64,000 nt of DNA from Annona cherimola (GCA_030490835.1 CM059972.1:35567452-35631451), one strand, 5' to 3'. Shown: positions 23,694 through 34,560, counted from the first letter of the stretch. The notes: generated by a model not told the origin, from the sequence alone. Translations and numbers: made by a program.

Positions 23694-24330
23694 GAGGATG
23701 TGAAACCCTAACCCAAGTAAGCCATATCTATGCATTGAACATGTATTTGATGATTATTTATGAATTATGAAATTATGAAGGTATTTTATGATTTTTACTA
23801 ATTATGGCAATTAGGGTTATGGGTTAGCATTAATGATGTGATTAAGCATTTTGAGCCTAAATGAGATAATGGGTTTAGAATGAATTATTTGTGATTTAAG
23901 TGTGCAATAATATCATGAAAAATCATTTTTCGTGATTTAAAATGAATTATGGAAATAATGATGGAAATTGTCAAGTGTGAAGGAAAATATTAGAAAATTC
24001 ATAACTCAACGCCTAAAAGGCGGATTCAAGTGAAATTTGAGATGAAAATTGTTAATATTAGGCTTGGTATTATGGAATGAAAAGATCATGAAAATTCTTG
24101 ATGAAATGAGAATTATGAATTTTTAAGCATATGTTCATTTCAACCGTTAACTTCAAACGTGTGTAACGGGAGCTAGGAAACTCGGATTGAGATGAAATTT
24201 GAAACGGTTGAATGAAATTATGAGATGTTTATGTTGAATGGATTGGATTAAGGGAATCATGATGGGATTAGGGTGATAATTAATTATTTTTATTCCCAAA
24301 TCCAAAAGATATATTCAAGTGGTCATAACT

Positions 24331-24346
24331 CGACGTAGAAACGTCG
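24331..24346 (+). repeat. Perfect hairpin of the LTR cassette
   Basis: CGACG and CGTCG pair around TAGAAA, between CATAACT and GGATTGAGATGAAATTTG. Equivalent stems with other bases stand at 6092 (CGCCT/AGGCG) and 24009 (CGCCT/AGGCG-like). Confidence 0.7.
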
Positions 24347-26378
24347 GATTGAGATGAAATTTGAAACGATGGAATAAAATTATGAAATCTATGAGATGAA
24401 TGGAATGGATTAAGATAATTATCATGAGAAATGTATTTCTTGGAGAGCAAGTAACAAGTTGCTTAAGGGCTAAGTAAAGAAGGACAATTGGACGGTCAAA
24501 TATGATGCAGATTTTATGATTTTTGGTAAAAAGTAAAAATGCAATTTACGTGGCCCAAATTCACCCACCTCATATGGTAGATAGAGATGCATTTATGGGC
24601 TGTGGAATTGCAGCACAAGTGGGTCCCACAAGTGGGAAAAATCCAGCCATATGCATGCCTTGTGCACGTGAAGTTGAGATGGAAATTGTGGAAAATTTTC
24701 TAAGTGTTGAAACGTCCAAGGGAACCAGCTGAAACCCACGATTTTCCCTTCAAAGGAGGAAAGAAAACCAAGGGAAAAGAAGGGGGAAAAGGAGAGATTT
24801 CTCATTTGCTCAAGTAAGTATATGATTATTTGATTTTTATGCATCAAATCTGTAAAGCAAATGATGCTGAAAAATAAATTATGGTCGGAACAGTAAATGG
24901 ATTATTTTTGGCATGAAAATTTTTGAGAACAATCCTTATGCTATGATTAAGGAACGACCCAATTTTCAGATTAAAAGGATATTTATGTTGGAAATTAAAA
25001 ATCCGTGAATATTAGCCCAAACAGGGTAAAACGGGTTACAGGATCAGCTGTAGAAAAGGATTTTTAATAAATTTTCTACAAGTTTTTTCGGGTTGAAAAT
25101 TTTACAGAATATACATGACATATTTGGTATAAAAGAAAAAAATTAAAAATGAGGTTTTGATGGGTTTAAATAGACCCCATAAATAACGTCATTCAGGCTG
25201 ACTGGAAATGGAGTTTACTGTTCAGCAAGGTAAAAATCACCAAATTAATATGTAATGTTAATATTTCGTGCTGAAATTTTCATGACAGTTAATTGATGAA
25301 GTTATTAAGGTAGGGTAGAAATTTAAGATCAAAAATACTTGATTTGATATTAATTCAAGATTTTAAGATTTCAGCACGCCTGATTTCAGCATATGTGGTT
25401 AGTTTGAGAAAGGAATCAAAAAGAAATATGAAACCTATGTATAAATGATCCAAATTGATTTATGTGTTAAATCATTAAATATGGATCAAGAAAAGTGCAA
25501 TTATATGCTGAAATTTCGAATTTATATAATGACCTAAGGTTATGTGTCAAAGGACACGTTAAACGGGTTAAAAGTGGGTTCCAAACTAACTGTTTTGGAA
25601 ACCTATGGAAAATGGATTTAAACCTCATAAAAATACCTTAAGTAAAGTGGTATTAAAGGGTTAATTAACCCTCTGAAAAATGGGTTAAATTTCTGAGTTA
25701 AGAAATTTTAAGAAATGCATCATGTTTAAGTGCTAAATGAGCTTATGTGAAGGGATAATGATAAACGGGCGATGAATGATTTATAAAATGCATGAAAATG
25801 AGATGAAATCCATGTTTATGGATCTGTTTGGAATGACATGTTATTAATCCAAAAGTTTGGATTTGAATTATGAAGTTTAGGCAATGCTATGTACGTAGAA
25901 GAAACACCCGAATGTGTATTTTTGGAAAAAATGGGAAAAATTGCAAAGTAAGTAAGCTTAATAAAGCTATGAATGATGCATATGGAATGAATTTTTATGA
26001 TATTGGAATGAATACCCTAATTTTAGGGTTATGTGCATGTTATATGTATAGGCTATGATATGTGATGGCCAAATGTGTGAAAACGGTGCTAATATATGCA
26101 AATTAAGCCATATATGTGTATGATGAATTATGAAGGATATATGCTAATGAAAATGGGTTGGAAAACTAAATGGAATGAAATGACAAGAAATGTATGAAAA
26201 ACCATATTATGTTCATGTAGGCAAGGAAAAGAATGGAAGGAAAAGGGATTACGGCGATCTCAGGTAAGCAAGCAAACTTTCTAAAATGCATTTTCTTTCT
26301 ATGTGATTGATATGATTGAAATGTCTATGTTTATGCTTATGTTTTTACGAATGGGCAAGCACAAGTTTTGAATATGAC

Positions 26379-26554
26379 GGCTTTAATGCAAAGCCATAAG
26401 TTTTGAAAAATGATGACTTTAATGAAAAGTCTTAAGGTTTGCTTCATGGGAAGCAAGCGACACTTCTTAAGATAAATAACTTATCCTAAGTGTTGCCAAG
26501 GATGGGAATGCTTCATGCTAATGGAATTGAGAAATTTTGCTTATGAGTAAGCAA
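26379..26554 (+). repeat. Run of five hairpins in LTR X2
   Basis: Stems: GGCTTT/AAAGCC (26379-26395), GACTTT/AAAGTC (26415-26431), TTGCTTC/GAAGCAA (26439-26456), an imperfect ACACTT...AAGTGT stem (26460-26493) and TTGCTTA/TAAGCAA (26537-26554). The first two share a loop core but differ by a G-C to A-T pair swap. Matching stems occur in the Y LTRs, for example GGCTTT/AAAGCC at 57790-57806. Confidence 0.75.
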
Positions 26555-26949
26555 GTTCTCCATGTTAATGTTGTTTTAAGGATTTCATGTTTGATATCGA
26601 TGGTTTTAAGAATTTGTTTTTGAGGAAGCAAGTTCTATATGATATGGTTCAACAGCGTTTTATAAGAAAATGGGAATTTTACCCTTTTTCACAAAATATG
26701 TTTGGTAAATGAGTTTTGAGTTATTTCTATAATAACTCGTGATAAACAATGATGAAAAAGATTTGTTTTACTCAATGTTGTCAGAACCGAACCGGTGATT
26801 GAACCGGTAAAGGAACTGGTCTGGTTCGAACCGGTTTGACCGGTTAAACGAACCGGTTCGAACCGATGACGTCAGCATGACATATTTATGATGTCATAAA
26901 TATTAAATTATTTTTAAATTTTAAGTAAATATATTGATAAGTTAATCCT

Positions 26950-27300
26950 AATTTAACACATGTAATATAATTTTGAGCCCTTTATAAGGTCATTTATACC
27001 TTAATTACAGAATTTGAAACCCAGGTAATAGGATATAATGAAATCTGCCTTATCTAATAGTGTCTAATAGCATTTAACGACATTTAACCGGATCTAATGA
27101 CATGTAACATGATCTAACAACATCTAACAGCATCTAACTGAATCTAACGACATCTGTAATATGATCCTCAACTCCTTATAAGGTTATTTATACCTTATTA
27201 TAGAGCTTAAAACCAAGATAATATGATTTAATGAAATACACCTTAATCTAAGTACCTAACAGCGTCCAACAGCATTTAACGACATTTAAAGGGTACTCAA
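26950..27300. repeat. Direct repeat of about 195 bp plus TCTAACA words
   Basis: A block with CTTATAAGGT, ATTTATACCTTA and TAATGAAAT occurs at about 26,960-27,050 and again at about 27,155-27,245. Between and after them, words of the type ATCTAACA/CATTTAACGAC repeat many times. All lies in the left arm of the hAT element. Confidence 0.65.
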
Positions 27301-27359
27301 ATTTTATGAAATAAATAAAATATTTAAAATAAATTTTCAGATTACACATAAAAATAATT

Positions 27360-28349
27360 ACCGCAGCTTCTGCTATTCCGAACCAGGCCTACCAGATGGA
27401 CCGTCTAGATGGACTGATTGGAAAGCCCAAGTGATCCACAACACTGAAACTCAACAGTTCTCCAACATTGTCGGATCACTTGAGAAGATGTCAGCGGCGA
27501 TAACAACACAAACGAGACGGTGAGTTGCCAGCAGCGACCAGCGAGCAATGACTGGGGACGGCGAGACGGCAGTGATGGGGAAAAAAAAACCTTTAAGTGG
27601 CTTTTCTACGGTGGAGGTGACAGTAGATTATTCCTCCTCAAGGTTCATCGTTGCTTAAAAAAATTTTCAGATCCAAGCCGTGAGTTAGGTTTAAAATATT
27701 TGTTTAGTCCAAATGCAAAAAAAAAAAAAAAAACAACTTATTGAAAACTTTTGTAATCAACCATAATGAAAATATAACTATGAAGAATCTCATCCATCTA
27801 CATTTGCTGTGGATTATACGCAAATCTAAAGAAAGTAATTTTTCATCTCGTATAAACATCCACAGAGGGGAATACGATGGATGGCTTGGATATAAAAAAG
27901 TTAAATAATGGGAAACGGATGGAAAGCCGTAGGGTGCAGATTGCATCTTGCTCCAACGGAGAAAAGCCCCTTTTTAATAGCCCCTCTTTCTTATTTTAAT
28001 TTCAGCGATCTCGACGTTGACGAGTCATTCGGGAAATAATTTCGCACGTCACATTGAAAGGGATCCATCTGCAATAATTTGAGCCCTAAGCGATATAATA
28101 AAACATTGTGGAGCGGTAACTTTCCGAATTAACGGACCACCCCTTTCGATCTGTCGGCATAAATAATGCAATTCATGGCTGCTGCACTCTCAGGAAAAGA
28201 GAGGAACTGCTTTACGTTGGTTCTCTCAAAAAGGTTGAAATATTCACTTCAAAGGCACCCGAATTGTATCCATCAGACGCACCGCGATGACGGAGCAGAA
28301 GCCGATGACAGAGCAGAAGCCGATGACAGTGCGGGGACTCGACGACGGG
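27360..28349 (+). other. Internal passenger region of the hAT element, left part
   Basis: Composition changes from AT-rich to mixed here. No protein family was recognised in any frame. A short A run is at 27,717-27,732. An open frame starts at 28166 (MQFMAAALSGKERNC) and continues into the GC minisatellite. Between 28,287 and 28,330 an 18-bp unit (GATGACAGAGCAGAAGCC) is repeated two to three times. It could be captured host gene sequence, but no source could be named. Confidence 0.4.
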
Positions 28350-28640
28350 CGTTGCGTGCGGGGCCGCGACGAAGACGAGAGCTATGGGCGGCGGGCTCTA
28401 CGCGTGAGGGCAAGACGGGCGGGGATGCAACAAGGATGGAGAAGAAGACGGGAGCTGCGGGCGGCGGGTGCTGCGCTTGAGGGTGCTGCGTGCGGGGACG
28501 CGATGAAGAGTGAAGACGGCGCGAACGACGGGAGCTATGGGCAGCGGGCTTTGCGCATGAGGGCGCGGTGGGCGGGGATGCGATAAGGATGGAGAAGACG
28601 ACGGGAGCTGCGGGCGGCCGGTGCTGTGGGTGCTGGCGCT
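28350..28640. repeat. GC-rich minisatellite inside the hAT element
   Basis: Units of about 75-86 bases alternate, each containing GGGAGCT, GGGCGGCGGG, TGAGGG and a GGGGATGC or GGGGACGC word, with about 3.5 units in all. It gives long open frames in two phases, but the encoded sequences are Arg/Gly/Ala-rich and repetitive, so they are not called as genes. Confidence 0.7.
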
Positions 28641-29550
28641 GTGCGGCCGGCAGGCGTTGCGAGGGCCGAGGACACAGTGTCGATGATGGGGGCCGCTGCT
28701 ACTGCGACGAGACGATGCCGGCGTTAGGGTTCAAATTTCGGAAACGACGACAGGAGAGGGGGGAATGCGAGCGGTTTCATTTGTTTTTCTTTATACATAT
28801 AAAATCGTCCGACCGGTCGAACGCGGTTCGACCGCATATCCCGGTTCGACCGCTGGTTCGCCGGTTCGTCCGGTTTTCTATAAATGAACCGAACCGGGCA
28901 GTATCGAACCGGAAACGGGACCGGTTCCCGGTCGAACCGGTCGGACCGGCCGGTTCGGTCCGGTTCTTATAACACTGGTTTTACTAGGTCAAGATAATTA
29001 AATAATAAATGATGGTTTGGACATAGTCCATATGTTTTGAAATGATATTTGAAAAGTTTTGGTTTCCTTTAGATAAGGAAATCTATGTTGAAAATGTTGG
29101 AAAAATGTTTCTACGGATGTGTTGAAAGGGATTTATGGATGACCAACCTCCTATGATTGATTTCATAAAATGGTTTAATTTCAGGTTGCTTGATGGCATG
29201 CAAAAGACTATGCAATTTTCCTCTATGTAAAAATGATTGATATGTGGATAATTATTAAATTTTTAGGTTATGGACAAGGGGATAGCATAATTGCATAACT
29301 TTTGTAAACAAAAGTTCCTGAAATAGAAACCAAGAAAATATTAGAGGAAAATATGATTTATTTATGAAAATTCAAAGGATTTGAAATTCTTTTATTAAAA
29401 GGATTTTAAGATATATTGTTTCTCAAACATTTCAAATGTTTATCAAAATATTTTACTCAAAACTTTTCTAAAGGAATTTAAGGAAGGTCATCCTAAAACT
29501 GGATTTCAAATAACAACTTGTTAAAGTGGGTGCGCTCGCTTACGAGTTGA

Positions 29551-29714
29551 CACAGACTGCGGTCTGTGATGTGTTTTTGAAAATAATTGTTAAATATAGA
29601 CTTCGGTCTAAGATTTTTGTGCATATGGATGCAGGCTGCGGTCTGTGATCCCGGTTTAAAAGAACATGGGTTGCGGCCTGTGGTTCTTCAAACCAAAACG
29701 GACTGCGGTTCGTT
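29551..29714 (+). repeat. Five hairpins in a row, four with C(UNCG)G-type loops
   Basis: CACAGAC-TGCG-GTCTGTG (29551-29568), TAGAC-TTCG-GTCTA (29597-29610), CAGGC-TGCG-GTCTG (29632-29645), an 11-12-bp stem with one bulge around TGCG (29661-29687, closed by T-G) and AACGGAC-TGCG-GTTCGTT (29697-29714). Stems differ but keep pairing, with G-T pairs where needed. As RNA, four of the loops are UNCG tetraloops closed by C-G, a very stable class. Confidence 0.85.
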
Positions 29715-30228
29715 AGGATAACGTACGGTGCACCGGTACAAGGAATAGGCTGGTTGTAGAGCACGGTTGGGATGACCGGGGCCCACTCTACATAAGGCCA
29801 AGTCGCTAAGGGATGGCAGGAGTGCCAGTGGCGCCCTCCCTGAGATGGGAGCAGGATAAGTGAACAGCCGCCTGGCTAGCGTGTTGTTAAGGATTCTCTT
29901 CCAAAAGGTAGCATGATCACTTGCTAAGTGTCACTACTGGATGGAGACAAATGCATTTGCTTATGTTTTATTTCTGAAAAGCCCAAAGATTGGGTTATGA
30001 AAATATGATTTTATGAAAGTATCCTAAAGGAATTTCTATGAAATGGTTACCCTAAAAGAAAGGGGGTTTTACACAAAAGTGTAAATAACAAGAATTAAAG
30101 GAAATGTGTTTATGCAAATGCATTCATGAAAATGGTTTTCCTTGTTTGCTATAAACAAGCCCCAAGACGGGGAATTATGAAAAGGATTTATGTTCATTTG
30201 TAAGAAAGCCTAAATAAAGAATGTTTTT

Positions 30229-30781
30229 GGACATAAGAATGTCCTTTGCCGAGAAAGGCTTATGTGATTGATGTTTAAGGACATATGAATGTCCATTGCC
30301 AATAAGGTTATGTAAATGATGTTTTGAGACATGAAATGTCTCTTGATTTTATGATGGCTTATGTGAATGATGTTTTGAGACATGAAATGTCTCTTGGCTA
30401 AAGGATTTTATGAGGGCTTATGTTAATGATGTTTTGAGACATAAAATGTCTCTTGGCTAAGGAATTTTATGATGGTTTATGTTAATGATGTTTTGAGACA
30501 TGAGATGTCTCCGTTGCCTAAGTATTTATGTTGTTTTGGACAGAAAATGTCCACTGGCAACCGAATGATTTCATGTAATGGCTATGAACATTAAAAATGT
30601 TCATATAAGATTAATGGAAACTCATCATTAAAGGTAAAATGTATATGTTTTGCTTAAACAAGCCCAGGCGCGGCTTGTAAATGATTTTAAGAATGAATGC
30701 TTTATGAAAGCATTCAAGGACTTGAAATTTTCCTTATAATAAAGGATTTCATGATGGTATTTTAGGACATATGCATGTCCT
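30229..30781 (+). repeat. Tandem hairpin array in LTR X2
   Basis: Seven hairpins at intervals of 43-59 bases: GGACAT/ATGTCC (30229, 30279), GAGACAT/ATGTCTC (30326, 30377, 30436, 30495) and GGACA/TGTCC (30538). Then ATGAACAT/ATGTTCAT (30584-30604), ACAAGCC/GGCTTGT (30658-30678), GAATGCTT/AAGCATTC-like (30695-30715) and AGGACAT/ATGTCCT (30764-30781). Linkers share the phrase TTATGTNAATGATGTTTT. The stems vary between units while remaining paired. Confidence 0.85.
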
Positions 30782-31478
30782 CAGGAACAAGGTATTCCCA
30801 ATGTTTATGAAAAAGGTTTTCAAGAAGCCTTGCCCTAAAATGCTTGCTTACTGAGTTGTCACTCACGTTTTGTTTTCCAAACCCTTAGACAGGTACTGAG
30901 GAGACTCAGAAGGTTGCGAACCTCAGACATGGAGGAAGGTACATGATGATAGCCTTGAAGGCTATGAGGAATGAAAAAGCATAAATATGCTAAGGTAAGC
31001 TAATGTGTATGTGAACTTAATGAGAACATTAAGTTCTAAAAATGATTCAATGGTTGAATGTATGGATGTATGCATGTAAATTGTGATGCCTAAGTTAAGA
31101 AAACTTTCACGGCAGGAAGGCATGAAAAGATACTAGGTGTTTATGTATATCCGAACTTAGCTAGAGTTCTAAGTTCCATGTGAATTAATGACTGAATGTA
31201 TGAAAGTATGATTTATACAATGATTCAGTGTATAACGAAAGGCATATAAAGGTGCTATGAATGAAATGATGATTTTTATTACAAGTGAAATGTCGCAATG
31301 TATGATGATTGTCATGTCAAGATTATGAATGATGACAGATGAATAATCGAAAAAAATTCTGGACATATTCCAATTAAAAACCCGCCGCGTGATCAGGGCA
31401 ACAATCCTGATTCACATTTACCAATCAATAGATCTTGAGGTAAGGAAGTGACGTCTCGGTTCGGGGCGCCACAGAGGA

Positions 31479-31633
31479 AGCCCGACGATCGTGCGCTGGA
31501 GTCGACTTTGCCCTAGGCGAAGTCGACTTCGCCATGCCCAAGTCGACTTCAGTGGAGTCGACTTGGTGGCCCTGGAGTCGACTTGGCTTATCGACTTGGA
31601 CTTTTCTAAATCCAATTTTTCATCTAATAATTC
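31479..31633 (-). repeat. GTCGAC-rich linker after copia 1 pol
   Basis: Just past the pol stop the minus strand has repeated AAGTCGACT words with CCAAGTCGAC and its inverse. This is the same repeat type as in the copia LTRs, here in the linker between pol and the additional ORF. Confidence 0.65.
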
Positions 31634-32900
31634 CTAGTTTAACTCAATCATCCCCAAATCATTTCTAATTTTGTAAAATGATTCCTTTGCTAAAGGTTTA
31701 GTAAAAATATCAGCAATTTGATCCTCAGTTTTCACATATTCTAAACAAATATCATGATTTTCAACATGTTCACGGATGAAATAATGTCTTACATCTATAT
31801 GTTTGGTTCTAGAGTGTAATACTGGATTTTTAGTTAAATATATTGCACTCGTATTATCACATTTAATTGGAATATTATAATAATCAATGCCATAATCTTT
31901 TAATTTTTGTTTCATCCAAAGTAGTTGGGCACAACAGCTCCCGGCGGCTATATACTCGGCTTTCGCCGAAGATAGAGCGATACTTGTTTGTTTCCTTGAA
32001 TACCATGAAACCAACATATTTCTGAGGAATTCACATGTTCCACTAGTACTCTTTCTATCTACTTTGTAACCTGCAAAATCGGCATCCGAGTAGCCGATTA
32101 AATCAAAAGTTGACCCCTTTGGATACCAAAGTCCAAGATTAGTGATATTTATCAAATATTTAAAAATTCCTTTTACAGCCAATAAATGTGATTCTTTATG
32201 ACATGCTTTGAATCTAGAACACATACAAACACTGAAAAGAATATCCGGTCTAGAAGCAGTTAAATATAATAATGATCCTATCATACTTCTATAAAGCTTT
32301 TGATCGATACATTTACCATTTTTGTCCGTGTCAATCTTGATTGTTGAACTCATCGGAGTATTTGCTTCTTTGCTAGTTTGCATTCCAAATTTTTTTAGCA
32401 TTTCTTTGATGTACTTGGACTGATTTATGAATATTCCTTCGGCTTGTTTTTTTACTTTTATACTTGATGAATCAGGTAGTATCAACTTTTCCTCTTTGAA
32501 ATTCATGATCAATCAAAAATCTATTTAACCTTTCATATCAAGCTCGTGGGGCTTGTTTTAATTCGTATAATGCTTTGGTTAGCTTATAAATATATTTTGA
32601 TTGATCCTTTTCTTCAAATCCAGGGGGTTGTTCAACATATACTTCTTCATTTAAGTACCCAATCAAAAATGCGCTTTTCACATCCATTTGAAACAATTTG
32701 AAATTCATGTGAGAAGCAAATGCTAGTAAAATGCGTATGGCTTCTAATCTAGCCACGGGTGCATATGATTCTTCAAAATCAATCCCTTCTTCTTCAGAAT
32801 ACCCTTTGGCTACTAGTCTAGCTTTGTTTCTTATTACAAGTCCGCTTTCGTCCAATTTGTTCCTAAATACCCATTTGGTACCAATAATGGTGTAATCATT
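31634..32900 (-). pseudogene. pol: Copia 1 reverse transcriptase and RNase H, with deletion
   Basis: Minus strand. RT begins [14 protein letters not shown] and reads [24 protein letters not shown] in pieces, [17 protein letters not shown] and [11 protein letters not shown] followed by a stop. After FLIDHEF-type sequence it jumps to QAEGIFINQSKYIKEMLKKF. Compared with copia 2, about 150-180 bases are missing here, including the catalytic YVDD. RNase H is intact in frame: GYSDADFAGYKVDRKSTSG, SSAKAEYIAAGSC, KCDNTSAIYL and HIDVRHYFIREH, ending DIFTKPLAKE to the stop. Motifs are of the SIRE/Maximus type. The element cannot copy itself. Confidence 0.9.
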
Positions 32901-33955
32901 TGGTTTAGGAACTAAATGTCATACATTATTTCTTTCAAATTGATTTAGCTCTTCTTGTATTGCAATAACCCAGTTTTTATCATTAAGAGTTTGTTCAATA
33001 GTGGTTGGTTCAATTTTTGACACAAATGCATATTGTCCACAAATATTTTGTTTTGATCTCCTAGTTTTTACTCCTTCATAAATATTTCCAATGACTTGCT
33101 CAATTGGATGGGCATTTTTGAATTTCAAATCAATTGGAGGTTTGTAGGAGTCATTACCTTCACTTACCTCTTCCTCCATGGGATTTTCTGGCTTGAGCTC
33201 GGTTTCCTTTTGTTGTTCTTGTTGTTTTGCTTTTGTATCATCTGCATCACTTAGTTCATCCTCCTTTCTCGGAGTTTGGTTAAATTCATCAAAAACAACG
33301 TGTATTGATTCTTCTACTATTTGATTTCTTTTGTTGAAAATCCTATATGCTTTGCTATTTGATGAATAACCAAGGAAAATAGCTTCATCACTTTTGGCAT
33401 CTAATTTTTCCAAATTTGTTTTTCCATTATTTAACACATAACAAGTACATCCAAAAGTATGGAAATATGATATGTTCGGTTTTCTGCCTTTCCAAAGTTC
33501 ATATGGGGTCTTTTTCAAAATTGCTCTAATGGTAACTCGGTTTAATACATGACAAGTTGTACTTACAGCTTTGCCCCAAAATTTTTTGGACAATTTGCTC
33601 TCATTTAGCATAGTTATAGCCATTTCTTGTATTGTCCGATTTTTCCTTTCAACAACTCCGTTTTGTTGAGGAGTTCTTGGTGCAGAAAATGTATGGTGAA
33701 TTCCTTTTTCATTGCAAAATTCTATGAATCGATTATTTTCAAATTCACCACCATTATCACTTCTAATGGAAATAATTGAACTTTGTTTTTCATTTTGCAC
33801 CAAATTTGAAAACGTGACAAACATAGAAAATGCTTCATCTTTGCTAGCTAAGAGTATAATCCAAGTAAATCTTGAAAAATCATCAACAATTACATACACG
33901 TACTTTTTCCCACAAAGAGTTAAAATGTTCGATGGCCCGTAAGATCCATATGTAA
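32901..33955 (-). pseudogene. pol: Copia 1 integrase
   Basis: Minus strand, about 326 residues open after a single-base deletion near 33,940. The catalytic triad is visible: IVDDFSRFTW (Asp), IRSDNGGEFENNRF (Asp) and GVVERKNRTIQE (Glu). Then YELWKGRKPNISYFHTFGC and FLGYSSNSKAYRIFNKR, typical of copia integrase C-terminal regions, and an acidic linker with Gln/Glu runs to RT. The zinc-binding part lies upstream with the protease segment. Confidence 0.9.
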
Positions 33956-34560
33956 CAATTCAAGTGGTCTAGTTGTTGAAATTTCCTTTTTGGTGGAAAA
34001 TTGCTTTTTGGGTTGTTTAGATAGTTGACAAGCTTTGCAAATCTTATCCTTGTCATATTTGAGCTTTGGTAACCCTTGTACTAGATTCTTTTTCCACAAT
34101 GTTTTAATATTTGACATATTTATATGTCCAAGCCTTGTATTCCATATCCATGGATCATTTTCTATGGTTATTAGACATTTTTCCTCTAGTTCATCAAGGT
34201 AAACTAAATATACATTTCCATGTCTTTTGCCACTAAATACTATGTGTTCATCATAAAAAACATTGCATATAGAGGATTCAAATACAACTTTATATCCTTT
34301 ATCACATAGTTGACTAATACTCATTAGGTGGTGTTTGAGTCCTTCAACAAATAATACATCCTCAATACATGCATTTGAAATGCCATAAACATTTCCTTTA
34401 CCTTTTATTTTACCTTTTTCATTATTTCCAAAGGCTACTGTTCCTTCATTGCATGGGTTGATCTTATGGAACAGTCCTTTTTCCCTTGTCATATGTCTTG
34501 AGCAGCCACTATCCATAAACCATATGTTATTGGCCTTAGCTCTAAGACAAACTTGCAAAG
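33956..34560 (-). pseudogene. pol: Copia 1 protease and GAG-pre-integrase region
   Basis: Minus strand. The aspartic protease motif is complete: IWFMDSGCSRHMT. LMSISQLCDKGYKVVF and WNTRLGHINMSNI (GAG-pre-integrase with the HHCC His residues) follow, then CKACQLSKQPKKQF and PLELLHMDL at the integrase start. The reading frame is +1 relative to the end of gag, with one stop in the overlap. Confidence 0.88.

Larger units (their letters stand above)
26773..28977. mobile_element. Non-autonomous hAT-type DNA transposon
   Basis: The ends are inverted repeats: left CAATGTTGTCAGAACCG, right (reversed) CAGTGTTATAAGAACCG. The 8 bases GTTTTACT stand on both sides (26765-26772 and 28978-28985); related LTRs have this site once (GTTTTGCT). 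An 8-bp duplication and CA-starting termini are hallmarks of the hAT superfamily. Both subterminal zones are packed with CCGGTT/AACCGG words, likely transposase-binding repeats. No transposase with a dimerisation domain was recognised, so it depends on another copy. The core from about 27,360 is GC-rich and unlike anything around it. Confidence 0.85.
23699..31473 (+). mobile_element. Solo LTR (X2) nested in copia 1
   Basis: It begins TGTGAAACCCTAACCC and ends GGTTCGGGGCGCCACA. GAGGA flanks it exactly on both sides (23694-23698 and 31474-31478). It has no internal domain, so it is a solo LTR. Without the hAT element and its duplicated 8 bases the LTR is about 5.56 kb, the longest here. Three stem-loop cassettes are near 24000, 24170 and 24331, and a dense hairpin region fills 26,379-26,554 and 29,551-30,781. 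It inserted after copia 1 and lies on the opposite strand. Confidence 0.93.

Noticed and set aside
23453..23770. Arg/Glu-rich frame on the plus strand
   Set aside because: It is the complement of the CT-rich leader of the additional ORF and crosses the edge of the solo LTR.
28166..28972. Three long frames in the GC-rich part of the hAT element
   Set aside because: High GC and the minisatellite remove stop codons in several phases. The products are Arg/Gly-rich with no recognised domain, and the last one runs into the terminal repeat.
30229..30552. Regularly spaced repeats that could suggest a CRISPR array
   Set aside because: The repeats are palindromes of variable stem in a plant LTR, spacers are near-identical to each other, and no cas genes exist.
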